Shown one piece after another: positions 47,728 to 60,290 of a DNA stretch of 64,000 bases (position 1 is the stretch's first letter; each line of letters begins with the position of its first letter). The translations under genes were made by a program, and so were the position numbers. The stretch is from NCBI RefSeq assembly GCF_963662255.1, contig NW_026912062.1:372001-436000 (forward strand). Direction: 5' to 3'. The notes beneath the pieces are model-generated. The model saw only the letters and a list, made by a program, of their open reading frames with translations, was not told the origin of the DNA and ran no database searches. Source of the DNA: Cinclus cinclus. Lineage: Eukaryota; Chordata; Aves; Passeriformes; Cinclidae.

Positions 47728-50266
47728 AATAGCCTGCAGCCCATTCTGGGCTTTTGCCTACAAAAATTCCATAAGGACGAGGATTTCTCCCAGACCAAAG
47801 CTGCTCCCTCCTCCAAACCTAGCTGCCATCGGTGGCCCAAACGCGCCCTACAAAATGACATCTGCCAAGTGGGCTCCTGAGTTTGGCTTCTTGGGGAAAA
47901 GTGCCTCCTTTCGGAGCCAACTTGCCTGCAGCCCGTGCTGGGCTTTAGACTACAAAAATTCCATAACGACGAGGATTTCTCCCAGACCAAAGCTGCCCCC
48001 TCCTCCAAACCTGGCTGCCATCGGAGGCCCAAACGCGCCCCACAAAATGACATCTGCATTGAGGGTTCTTGAGTTTGGCTTCTTGGGGAAAAGTGCCTCC
48101 TTTCGGAGCCAACTTGCCTAACTTGCCTGCGGCCCGTCCTGGGCTTTTGCTACAAAAATTCCATAAGGACGAGGATTTCTCCCAGACCAAAGCTGCCCCC
48201 TCCTCCAAACCTGGCTGCCATCGGAGGCCCAAACGTGCCCTACAAAATGACACCTGCCAAGTGGGCTCTTGAGTTTGGCTTCTTGGGGAAAAGTGACTCC
48301 TTTCAAAACCAACTTGCCTGCGTCCCGTCCCGGGCTTTTGCTAAAAAAATTCCATAAGGACGAGGATTCCTCCCAGACCAAAGCTGCCCCCTCCTCCAAA
48401 CCTGGCTGCCATCGGAGGCCCAAACGCGCCCTACAAAATGACATCTGCCAAGTGGGCTCTTGAGTTTGGCTTTCTGGGGAAAAGTGCCTCCTATCGGAGT
48501 CAACTTGCCTGCGGCCCATGCAGGGCTTTTGCCTACAAAAATTCCATAAGGACGAGGATTTCTCCCAGACCAAAGCTGCCCCCTCCTCCAAACCTGGCTG
48601 CCATCGGAGGCCCAAACGCGCTCTACAAAATGACATCTGCCAAGTGGGCTCTTGAGTTTGGCTTCTTGGGGGAAAGTGCCTCCTTTCAAAGCCAACTTGC
48701 CTAACTAGCCTGCGGCCCGTGCTGGGCTTTAGACTACAAAAATTCCATAAGGACGAGGATTTCTCCCAGACCAAAGCTGCCCCCTCCTCCAAACCTGGCT
48801 GCCATCAGAGGCCCAAACGCGCCCTACAAAATGACATCTGCCAAGTGGGCTCTTGAGTTTGGCTTCTTGGGTGGAAGTGCCTCCTTTCAAAGCCAACTTG
48901 CCTGCGGCCCGTCCTGGGCTTTTGCCTACAAAAATTCCAGAAGGACGAGGATTTCTCCCAGACCAAAGCTGCCCCCTCCTCCAAACCTGGCTGCCATCGG
49001 AGGCCCAAACGCGCCCTACAAAATGACATCTGCCAAGTGGGCTCTTGAGTTTGGCTTCTTGCGGAAAAGTGCCTCCTTTCAAATCCAACTTGCCTAACTA
49101 GACTGCAGCCCATTCTGGGCTTTTGCCTACAAAAATTCCATAAGGACGAGGATTTCTCCCAGACCAAAGCTGCCCCCTCCTCCAAACCTGGCTGCCATCG
49201 GTGGCCCAAACGCGCCCTACAAAATGACATCTGCCAAGTGGGCTCCTGAGTTTGGCTTCTTGGGGGAAAGTGCCTCCTTTAGGAGCCAACTTGCCTGCAG
49301 CCCGTGCTGGGCTTTAGACTACAAAAATTCCATAAGGACGAGGATTTCTCCCAGACCAAAGCTGCCCCCTCCTCCAAACCTGGCTGCCATCGGAGGCCCA
49401 AACGCGCCCTACAAAATGACATCTGCATTGAGGGTTCTTGAGTTTGGCTTCTTGGGGAAAAGTGCCGCCTTTCAAAGCCAACTTGCCTAACTAGCCTGCG
49501 GCCCGTGCTGGGCTTTTGCCTACAAAAATTCCATAAGGACAAGGATTTCTCCCAGACCAAAGCTGCCCCCACCTCCAAACCTGGCTGCCATCGGAGGCCC
49601 AAACGCGCCCTACAAAATGACACCTGCCAAGTGGGCTCTTGAGTTTGGCTTCTTGGGGAAAAGTGCCTCCTTTCAGAGTCAACTTGCCTGCGGCCCGTGC
49701 TGGGCTTTTGCCTCCAAAAATTCCATAAGGATGAGGATTTCTCCCAGACCAAAGCTGCCCCCTCCTCCAAACCTGGCTGCCATCGGAGGCCCAAACGCGC
49801 CCTACAAAATGACATCTGCCAAGTGGGCTCTTGAGTTTGGCTTCTTGGGTGGAAGTACCTCCTTTCGAAGCCAACTTGCCTGCGGCCCGTGCTGGGGTTT
49901 TGCCTACAAAAATTCCATAAGGACGAGGATTTCTCCCAGACCAAAGCTGCCCCCTCCTCCAAACCTGGCTGCCATCGGAGGCCCAAATGTGCCCTACAAA
50001 ATGACATCTGCCAAGTGGGCTCTTGAGTTTGGCTTCTTGGGTGGAAGTGCCTCCTTTCAAAGCCAACTTGCCTGCGGCCCGTCCTGGGCTTTTGCCTACA
50101 AAAATTCCATAAGGACGAGGATTTCTCCCAGACCAAAGCTGCCCCCTCCTCCAAACCTGGCTGCCATCGGAGGCCCAAACGCGCCCTACAAAATGACACC
50201 TGCCAAGTGGGCTCTTGAGTTTGGCTTCTTGGGGAAAAGTGCCTCCTTTCAAAGCCAACTTGCCTA
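47728..50266 (+). repeat. Anchored higher-order unit 6 (2,539 bp, 13 monomers)
   Basis: Cassette plus body. The first cassette monomer has gctgctccctcc (47,802) and a later one has aaacgtgccc where the other cassettes have aaacgcgccc. Bases 48,729-49,490 match 40,127-40,888. The length, 13 x 192 + 5 x 9 - 2, differs by 2 bp from the 2,541-bp tandem unit upstream, but the content differs, so the similarity in length is coincidental. Confidence 0.82.
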
Positions 50267-52028
50267 AATAGCCTGCAGCCCATTCTGGGCTTTTGCCTAC
50301 AAAAATTCCATAAGGACGAGGATTTCTCCCAGACCAAAGCTGCCCCCTCCTCCAAACCTAGCTGCCATCGGTGGCCCAAACGCGCCCTACAAAATGACAT
50401 CTGCCAAGTGGGCTCCTGAGTTTGGCTTCTTGGGGAAAAGTGCCTCCTTTCGGAGCCAACTTGCCTGCAGCCCGTGCTGGGCTTTAGACTACAAAAATTC
50501 CATAACGACGAGGATTTCTCCCAGACCAAAGCTGCCCCCTCCTCCAAACCTGGCTGCCATCGGAGGCCCAAACGCGCCCCACAAAATGACATCTGCATTG
50601 AGGGTTCTTGAGTTTGGCTTCTTGGGGAAAAGTGCCTCCTTTCGGAGCCAACTTGCCTAACTTGCCTGCGGCCCGTCCTGGGCTTTTGCTACAAAAATTC
50701 CATAAGGACGAGGATTTCTCCCAGACCAAAGCTGCCCCCTCCTCCAAACCTGGCTGCCATCGGAGGCCCAAACGCGCCCTACAAAATGACACCTGCCAAG
50801 TGGGCTCTTGAGTTTGGCTTCTTGGGGAAAAGTGACTCCTTTCAAAACCAACTTGCCTGCGTCCCGTCCCGGGCTTTTGCTAAAAAAATTCCATAAGGAC
50901 GAGGATTCCTCCCAGACCAAAGCTGCCCCCTCCTCCAAACCTGGCTGCCATCGGAGGCCCAAACGCGCCCTACAAAATGACATCTGCCAAGTGGGCTCTT
51001 GAGTTTGGCTTTCTGGGGAAAAGTGCCTCCTATCGGAGTCAACTTGCCTGCGGCCCATGCAGGGCTTTTGCCTACAAAAATTCCATAAGGACGAGGATTT
51101 CTCCCAGACCAAAGCTGCCCCCTCCTCCAAACCTGGCTGCCATCGGAGGCCCAAACGCGCCCTACAAAATGACATCTGCCAAGTGGGCTCTTGAGTTTGG
51201 CTTCTTGGGGAAAAGTGCCTCCTTTCGGAACCAAATTGCCTAACTTGCCTGCGGCCCGTGCTGGGCTTTTGCCTCCAAAAATTCCATAAGGACGAGGATT
51301 TCTCCCAGACCAAAGCTGCCCCCTCCTCCAAACCTGGCTGCCATCGGAGGCCCAAACGCGCCCTACAAAATGACATTTGCCAAGTGGGCTCTTGAGTTTG
51401 GCTTCTTGCGGAAAAGTGCCTCATTTCAAAGACAAGTTGCCTAACTAGCCTGCGGCCCGTGCTGGGCTTTAGACTACAAAAATTCCATAAGGACGAGGAT
51501 TTCTCCCAGACCAAAGCTGCCCCCTCCTCCAAACCTGGCTGCCATCGGAGGCCCAAACGCGCCCTACAAAATGACATCTGCCAAGTGGGCTCTTGAGTTT
51601 GGCTTCTTGGGTGGAAGTACCTCCTTTCGAAGCCAACTTGCCTGCGGCCCGTGCTGGGCTTTTGCCTACAAAAATTCCAGAAGGACGAGGATTTCTCCCA
51701 GACCAAAGCTGCCCCCTCCTCCAAACCTGGCTGCCATCGGAGGCCCAAACGTGCCCTACAAAATGACATCTGCCAAGTGGGCTCTTGAGTTTGGCTTCTT
51801 GGGTGGAAGTGCCTCCTTTCAAAGCCAACTTGCCTGCGGCCCGTCCTGGGCTTTTGCCTACAAAAATTCCATAAGGACGAGGATTTCTCCCAGACCAAAG
51901 CTGCCCCCTCCTCCAAACCTGGCTGCCATCGGAGGCCCAAACGCGCCCTACAAAATGACACCTGCCAAGTGGGCTCTTGAGTTTGGCTTCTTGGGGAAAA
52001 GTGCCTCCTTTCAAAGCCAACTTGCCTA
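50267..52028 (+). repeat. Anchored higher-order unit 7 (1,762 bp, 9 monomers)
   Basis: Short unit. After the cassette it has ttcggaaccaaattgcc (51,226), shared with 52,985 in the next unit, so that stretch was copied with the cassette. Its exit monomers (gtacctcctttcgaagcc onward, 51,617-52,028) match those before the anchors at 30,311, 33,645, 38,340, 47,728 and 50,267. Confidence 0.82.
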
Positions 52029-54969
52029 AATAGCCTGCAGCCCATTCTGGGCTTTTGCCTCCAAAAATTCCATAAGGACGAGGATTTCTCCCAGACCAAA
52101 GCTGCCCCCTCCTCCAAACCTAGCTGCCATCGGTGGCCCAAACGCGCCCTACAAAATGACATCTGCCAAGTGGGCTCCTGAGTTTGGCTTCTTGGGGAAA
52201 AGTGCCTCCTTTCGGAGCCAACTTGCCTGCAGCCCGTGCTGGGCTTTAGACTACCAAAATTGCATAAGGACGAGGATTTCTCCCAGACCAAAGCTGCCCC
52301 CTCCTCCAAACCTGGCTGCCATCGGAGGCCCAAACGCGCCCCACAAAATGACATCTGCATTGAGGGTTCTTGAGTTTGGCTTCTTGGGGAAAAGTGCCTC
52401 CTTTCGGAGCCAACTTGCCTAACTTGCCTGCGGCCCGTCCTGGGCTTTTGCTACAAAAATTCCATAAGGACGAGGATTTCTCCCAGACCAAAGCTGCCCC
52501 CTCCTCCAAACCTGGCTGCCATCGGAGGCCCAAACGCGCCCTACAAAATGACACCTGCCAAGTGGGCTCTTGAGTTTGGCTTCTTGGGGAAAAGTGACTC
52601 CTTTCAAAACCAACTTGCCTGCGTCCCGTCCCGGGCTTTTGCTAAAAAAATTCCATAAGGACGAGGATTCCTCCCAGACTAAAGCTGCCCCCTCCTCCAA
52701 ACCTGGCTGCCATCGGAGGCCCAAACGCGCCCTACAAAATGACATCTGCCAAGTGGGCTCTTGAGTTTGGCTTTCTGGGGAAAAGTGCCTCCTATCGGAG
52801 TCAACTTGCCTGCGGCCCATGCAGGGCTTTTGCCTACAAAAATTCCATAAGGACGAGGATTTCTCCCAGACCAAAGCTGCCCCCTCCTCCAAACCTGGCT
52901 GCCTTCGGAGGCCCAAACGCGCCCTACAAAATGACATCTGCCAAGTGGGCTCTTGAGTTTGGCTTCTTGGGGAAAAGTGCCTCCTTTCGGAACCAAATTG
53001 CCTAACTTGCCTGCGGCCCGTGCTGGGCTTTTGCCTCCAAAAATTCCATAAGGACGAGGATTTCTCCCAGACCAAAGCTGCCCCCTCCTCCAAACCTGGC
53101 CGCCATCGGAGGCCCAAATGCGCCCCACAAAATGACATCTGCATTGAGGGTTCTTGAGTTTGGCTTCTTGGGGAAAAGTGCCACCTTTCGGAGCCAACTT
53201 GCCTAACTTGCCTGCGGCCCGTGCTGGGCTTTTGCCTACAAAAATTCCAGAAGGACGAGGATTCCTCCCAGACCAAAGCTGCCCCCTCCTCCAAACCTGG
53301 CTGCCATCGGAGGCCCAAACGTGCCCTACAAAATGACATCTGCCAAGTGGGCTCTTGAGTTTGGCTTCTTGGGTGGAAGTGCCTCCTTTCAAAGCCAACT
53401 TGCCTGCGGCCCGTCCTGGGCTTTTGCCTACAAAAATTCCAGAAGGACGAGGATTTCTCCCAGACCAAAGCTGCCCCCTCCTCCAAACCTGGCTGCCATC
53501 GGAGGCCCAAACGCGCCCTACAAAATGACATCTGCCAAGTGGGCTCTTGAGTTTGGCTTCTTGCGGAAAAGTGCCTCCTTTCAAAGCCAACTTGCCTAAC
53601 TAGCCTGCAGCCCATTCTGGGCTTTTGCCTACAAAAATTCCATAAGGACGAGGATTTCTCCCAGACCAAAGCTGCCCCCTCCTCCAAACCTGGCTGCCAT
53701 CGGAGGCCCAAACGCGCCCCACAAAATGACATCTGCATTGAGGGTTCTTGAGTTTGGCTTCTTGGGGGAAAGTGCCTCCTTTCAAAGCCAGCTTGCCTGC
53801 AGCCCGTGCTGGGCTTTAGACTACCAAAATTGCATAAGGACGAGGATTTCTCCCAGACCAAAGCTGCCCCCTCCTCCAAACCTGGCTGCCATCGGAGGCC
53901 CAAACGCGCCCCACAAAATGACATCTGCATTGAGGGTTCTTGAGTTTGGCTTCTTGGGGAAAAGTGCCTCCTTTCGGAGCCAACTTGCCTAACTTGCCTG
54001 CGGCCCATGCAGGGCTTTTGCCTACAAAAATTCCATAAGGACGAGGATTTCTCCCAGACCAAAGCTGCCCCCTCCTCCAAACCTGGCTGCCATCGGAGGC
54101 CCAAACGTGCCCTACAAAATGACACCTGCCAAGTGGGCTCTTGAGTTTGGCTTCTTGGGTGGAAGTACCTCCTTTCAAAGCCAACTTGCCTGCGGCCCGT
54201 CCTGGGCTTTTGCCTACAAAAATTCCATAAGGACGAGGATTTCTCCCAGACCAAAGCTGCCCCCTCCTCCAAACCTGGCTGCCATCGGAGGCCCAAACGT
54301 GCCCTACAAAATGACACCTGCCAAGTGGGCTCTTGAGTTTGGCTTCTTGGGTGGAAGTACCTCCTTTCAAAGCCAACTTGCCTGCGGCCCGTCCTCGGCT
54401 TTTGCCTACAAAAATTCCATAAGGACGAGGATTTCTCCCAGAACAAAGCTGCCCCCTCCTCCAAACCTGGCTGCCATTGGAGGCCCAAACGCGCCCTACA
54501 AAATGACATCTGCCAAGTGGGCTCTTGAGTTTGGCTTCTTGGGGGAAAGTGCCTCCTTTCGGAGCCAACTTGCCTAACTAGCCTGCGGCCCGTCCTGGGC
54601 TTTTGCCTACAAAAATTCCATAAGGACGAGGATTTCTCCCAGACCAAAGCTGCCCCCTCCTCCAAACCTGGCTGCCATCAGAGGCCCAAACGTGCCCTAC
54701 AAAATGACACCTGCCAAGTGGGCTCTTGAGTTTGGCTTCTTGGGTGGAAGTGCCTCCTTTCAGAGTCAACTTGCCTGCGGCCCGTGCTGGGCTTTTGCCT
54801 CCAAAAATTCCATAAGGACGAGGATTTCTCCCAGACCAAAGCTGCCCCCTCCTCCAAACCTGGCTGCCATCGGAGGCCCAAACGTGCCCTACAAAATGAC
54901 ACCTGCCAAGTGGGCTCTTGAGTTTGGCTTCTTGGGGAAAAGTGCCTCCTTTCAAAGCCAACTTGCCTA
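52029..54969 (+). repeat. Anchored higher-order unit 8 (2,941 bp, 15 monomers)
   Basis: A hybrid cassette: its second A5 tract is the ccaaaattgcataagg form (52,252) instead of ccataacgacgagg, which suggests gene-conversion-like exchange between the anchor and the ccaaaattgc monomers. The true ccaaaattgc body monomer follows at 53,822. Private ctgccttcgg occurs at 52,902 and again at 56,819. Confidence 0.82.
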
Positions 54970-56922
54970 AATAGCCTGCAGCCCATTCTGGGCTTTTGCC
55001 TACAAAAATTCCATAAGGACGAGGATTTCTCCCAGACCAAAGCTGCCCCCTCCTCCAAACCTAGCTGCCATCGGTGGCCCAAACGCGCCCTACAAAATGA
55101 CATCTGCCAAGTGGGCTCCTGAGTTTGGCTTCTTGGGGAAAAGTGCCTCCTTTCGGAGCCAACTTGCCTGCAGCCCGTGCTGGGCTTTAGACTACAAAAA
55201 TTCCATAACGACGAGGATTTCTCCCAGACCAAAGCTGCCCCCTCCTCCAAACCTGGCTGCCATCGGAGGCCCAAACGCGCCCCACAAAATGACATCTGCA
55301 TTGAGGGTTCTTGAGTTTGGCTTCTTGGGGAAAAGTGCCTCCTTTCGGAGCCAACTTGCCTAACTTGCCTGCGGCCCGTCCTGGGCTTTTGCTACAAAAA
55401 TTCCATAAGGACGAGGATTTCTCCCAGACCAAAGCTGCCCCCTCCTCCAAACCTGGCTGCCATCGGAGGCCCAAACGCGCCCTACAAAATGACACCTGCC
55501 AAGTGGGCTCTTGAGTTTGGCTTCTTGGGGAAAAGTGACTCCTTTCAAAACCAACTTGCCTGCGTCCCGTCCCGGGCTTTTGCTAAAAAAATTCCATAAG
55601 GACGAGGATTCCTCCCAGACCAAAGCTGCCCCCTCCTCCAAACCTGGCTGCCATCGGAGGCCCAAACGCGCCCTACAAAATGACATCTGCCAAGTGGGCT
55701 CTTGAGTTTGGCTTTCTGGGGAAAAGTGCCTCCTATCGGAGTCAACTTGCCTGCGGCCCATTCTGGGCTTTTGCCTACAAAAATTCCATAAGGACGAGGA
55801 TTTCTCCCAGACCAAAGCTGCCCCCTCCTCCAAACCTGGCTGCCATCGGAGGCCCAAACGCGCCCTACAAAATGACATCTGCCAAGTGGGCTCTTGAGTT
55901 TGGCTTCTTGGGGAAAAGTGCCTCATTTCAAAGCCAAATTGCCTAACTTGCCTGCGGCCCGTGCTGGGCTTTTGCCTACAAAAATTCCATAAGGACGAGG
56001 ATTTCTCCCAGACCAAAGCTGCCCCCTCCTCCAAACCTGGCTGCCATCGGAGGCCCAAACGCGCCCCACAAAATGACACCTGCATTGAGGGTTCTTGAGT
56101 TTGGCTTCCTGGGGAAAAGTGCCTCCTTTCGGAGTCAACTTGCCTGCGGCCCATGCAGGGCTTTTGCCTACAAAAATTCCAGAAGGACGAGGATTTCTCC
56201 CAGACCAAAGCTGCCCCCTCCTCCAAACCTGGCTGCCATCGGAGGCCCAAACGTGCCCTACAAAATGACACCTGCCAAGTGGGCTCTTGAGTTTGGCGTC
56301 TTGGGTGGAAGTGCCTCCTTTCAAAGCCAACTTGCCTGCGGCCCGTCCTGGGCTTTTGCCTCCAAAAATTCCAGAATGACGAGAATTTCTCCCAGACCAA
56401 AGCTGCCCCCTCCTCCAAACCTGGCTGCCATCGGAGGCCCAAACGTGCCCTACAAAATGACATCTGCCAAGTGGGCTCTTGAGTTTGGCTTCTTGGTGGA
56501 AGTGCCTCCTTTCAAAGCCAACTTGCCTGCGGCCCATCCTGGGCTTTTGCCTACAAAAATTCCAGAAGGACGAGGATTTCTCCCAGACCAAAGCTGCCCC
56601 CTCCTCCAAACCTGGCTGCCATCGGAGGCCGAAACGCGCCCTACAAAAGGACATCTGCCAAGTGGGCTCTTGAGTTTGGCTTCTTGCGGAAAAGTGCCTC
56701 CTTTCAAAGCCAACTTGCCTAACTAGCCTGCAGCCCATTCTGGGCTTTTGCCTACAAAAATTCCATAAGGACGAGGATTTCTCCCAGACCAAAGCTGCCC
56801 CCTCCTCCAAACCTGGCTGCCTTCGGAGGCCCAAACGCGCCCTACAAAATGACACCTGCCAAGTGGGCTCTTGAGTTTGGCTTCTTGGGGAAAAGTGCCT
56901 CCTTTCAAAGCCAACTTGCCTA
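54970..56922 (+). repeat. Anchored higher-order unit 9 (1,953 bp, 10 monomers)
   Basis: Ten monomers. The body has a one-base deletion cttggtggaag (56,493) and, just upstream, cagaatgacgagaattt (56,372), a rare pair of changes seen again at 63,043-63,060. The variant caaaaggacatc (56,645) is also seen at 63,316. These shared marks link this unit to the last kilobase of the window. Confidence 0.8.
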
Positions 56923-59900
56923 AATAGCCTGCAGCCCATTCTGGGCTTTTGCCTACAAAAATTCCATAAGGACGAGGATTTCTCCCAGACCAAAGCTGCC
57001 CCCTCCTCCAAACCTAGCTGCCATCGGAGGCCCAAATGCGCCCTACAAAATGACATCTGCCAAGTGGGCTCCTGAGTTTGGCTTCTTGGGGAAAAGTGCC
57101 TCCTTTCGGAGCCAACTTGCCTGCAGCCCGTGCTGGGCTTTAGACTACAAAAATTCCATAACGACGAGGATTTCTCCCAGACCAAAGCTGCCCCCTCCTC
57201 CAAACCTGGCTGCCATCGGAGGCCCAAACGCGCCCCACAAAATGACATCTGCATTGAGGGTTCTTGAGTTTGGCTTCTTGGGGAAAAGTGCCTCCTTTCT
57301 GAGCCAACTTGCCTAACTTGCCTGCGGCCCGTCCTGAGCTTTTGCTACAAAAATTCCATAAGGACGAGGATTTCTCCCAGACCAAAGCTGCCCCCTCCTC
57401 CAAACCTGGCCGCCATCGGAGGCCCAAACGCGCCCTACAAAATGACACCTGCCAAGTGGGCTCTTGAGTTTGGCTTCTTGGGGAAAAGTGACTCCTTTCA
57501 AAACCAACTTGCCTGCGTCCCGTCCTGGGCTTTTGCTAAAAAAATTCCATAAGGACGAGGATTCCTCCCAGACCAAAGCTGCCCCCTCCTCCAAACCTGG
57601 CTGCCATCGGAGGCCCAAACGCGCCCTACAAAATGACATCTGCCAAGTGGGCTCTTGAGTTTGGCTTCTTGGGGAAAAGTGCCTCCTTTCGGAGCCAAAT
57701 TGCCTAACTTGCCTGCGGCCCGTGCTGGGCTTTTGCCTCCAAAAATTCCAGAAGGACGAGGATTTCTCCCAGACCAAAGCTGCCCCCTCCTCCAAACCTG
57801 GCTGCCATCGGAGGCCCAAACGCGCCCCACAAAATGACACCTGCATTGAGGGTTCTTGAGTTTGGCTTCCTGGGGAAAAGTGCCTCCTTTCGGAGTCAAC
57901 TTGCCTGCGGCCCATGCAGGGCTTTTGCCTACAAAAATTCCAGAAGGACGAGGATTTCTCCCAGACCAAAGCTGCCCCCTCCTCCAAACCTGGCTGCCAT
58001 CGGAGGCCCAAACGTGCCCTACAAAATGACACCTGCCAAGTGGGCTCTTGAGTTTGGCGTCTTGGGTGGAAGTGCCTCCTTTCAAAGCCAACTTGCCTGC
58101 GGCCCGTCCTGGACTTTTGCCTACAAAAATTCCATAAGGACGAGGATTTCTCCCAGACCAAAGCTGCCCCCTCCTCCAAACCTGGCTGCCATCGGAGGCC
58201 CAAACGCGCCCTACAAAATGACATCTGCCAAGTGGGCTCTTGAGTTTGGCTTCTTGCGGAAAAGTGCCTCATTTCAAAGCCAAGTTGCCTAACTAGCCTG
58301 CGGCCCGTGCTGGGCTTTAGACTACAAAAATTCCATAAGGACGAGGATTTCTCCCAGACCAAAGCTGCCCCCTCCTCCAAACCTGGCCGCCATCGGAGGC
58401 CCAAACACGCCCCACAAAATGACATCTGCATTGAGGGTTCTTGAGTTTGGCTTCTTGGGGAAAAGTGCCTCCTTTCGGAGTCAACTTGCCTAACTTGCCT
58501 GCGGCCCGTGCTGGGCTTTTGCCTACAAAAATTCCAGAAGGACGAGGATTCCTCCCAGACCAAAGCTGCCCCCTCCTCCAAACCTGGCTGCCATCGGAGG
58601 CCCAAACGTGCCCTACAAAATGACATCTGCCAAGTGGGCTCTTGAGTTTGGCTTCTTGGGTGGAAGTGCCTCCTTTCAAAGCCAACTTGCCTGCGGCCCA
58701 TCCTGGGCTTTTGCCTACAAAAATTCCATACGGACGAGGATTTCTCCCAGACCAAAGCTGCCCCCTCCTCCAAACCTGGCTGCCATCGGAGGCCCAAACG
58801 CGCCCTACAAAATGACATCTGCCAAGTGGGCTCTTGAGTTTGGCTTCTTGCGGAAAAGTGCCTCCTTTCAAAGCCAACTTGCCTAACTAGCGTGCAGCCC
58901 ATTCTGGGCTTTTGCCTACAAAAATTCCATAAGGACGAGGATTTCTCCCAGACCAAAGCTGCCCCCTCCTCCAAACCTGGCTGCCATCGGAGGCCCAAAC
59001 GCGCCCCACAAAATGACATCTGCATTGAGGGTTCTTGAGTTTGGCTTCTTGGGGGAAAGTGCCTCCTTTCAAAGCCAGCTTGCCTGCAGCCCGTGCTGGG
59101 CTTTAGACTACCAAAATTGCATAAGGACGAGGATTTCTCCCAGACCAAAGCTGCCCCCTCCTCCAAACCTGGCTGCCATCGGAGGCCCAAACGCGCCCCA
59201 CAAAATGACATCTGCATTGAGGGTTCTTGAGTTTGGCTTCTTGGGGAAAAGTGCCTCCTTTCGGAGCCAACTTGCCTAACTTGCCTGCGGCCCATGCAGG
59301 GCTTTTGCCTACAAAAATTCCATAAGGACGAGGATTTCTCCCAGACCAAAGCTGCCCCCTCCTCCAAACCTGGCTGCCATCGGAGGCCCAAACGTGCCCT
59401 ACAAAATGACACCTGCCAAGTGGGCTCTTGAGTTTGGCTTCTTGGGTGGAAGTACCTCCTTTCAAAGCCAACTTGCCTGCGGCCCGTCCTGGGCTTTTGC
59501 CTACAAAAATTCCATAAGGACGAGGATTTCTCCCAGACCAAAGCTGCCCCCTCCTCCAAACCTGGCTGCCATCGGAGGCCCAAACGTGCCCTACAAAATG
59601 ACACCTGCCAAGTGGGCTCTTGAGTTTGGCTTCTTGGGTGGAAGTACCTCCTTTCAAAGCCAACTTGCCTGCGGCCCGTGCTGGGCTTTTGCCTCCAAAA
59701 ATTCCATAAGGACGAGGATTTCTCCCAGACCAAAGCTGCCCCCTCCTCCAAACCTGGCTGCCATCGGAGGCCCAAACGCGCCCTACAAAATGACATCTGC
59801 CAAGTGGGCTCTTGAGTTTGGCTTCTTGGGGGAAAGTGCCTCCTTTCGGAGCCAACTTGCCTAACTAGCCTGCGGCCCGTGCTGGGCTTTAGACTACAAA

Positions 59901-60290
59901 TTTCCAGAAGGACGAGGATTTCTCCCAGACCAAAGCTGCCCCCTCCTCCAAACCTGGCTGCCATCGGAGGCCCAAACGTGCCCTACAAAATGACACCTGC
60001 CAAGTGGGCTCTTGAGTTTGGCTTCTTGGGTGGAAGTGCCTCCTTTCAAAGCCAACTTGCCTGCGGCCCGTCCCGGGCTTTTGCCTACAAAAATTCCATA
60101 AGGACGAGGATTTCTCCCAGACCAAAGCTGCCCCCTCCTCCAAACCTGGCTGCCATCGGAGGCCCAAACGCGCCCTACAAAATGACATCTGCCAAGTGGG
60201 CTCTTGAGTTTGGCTTCTTGCGGAAAAGTGCCTCCTTTCAAAGCCAACTTGCCTAACTAGCCTGCAGCCCATTCTGGGCTTTTGCCTACA
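56923..60290 (+). repeat. Tenth anchor cassette and following body
   Basis: Last cassette in the window. It has degenerate marks: atcggagg in place of atcggtgg (57,013), cctgagctttt (57,333) and gtcctgggc in place of gtcccgggc (57,521). The body carries the usual ccaaaattgc monomer (59,109). It ends with a one-base loss in gactacaaatttcc (59,891), the only disrupted A5 tract of this kind I saw. No further anchor follows before block R copy 2. Confidence 0.78.

Noticed and set aside
47728..50266. Possible third copy of the 2,541-bp tandem unit, because the interval is 2,539 bp
   Set aside because: The monomer order and markers differ (anchor cassette present, gccacctttc and ccaaaattgc markers absent), so the match in length is chance from 13 monomers.
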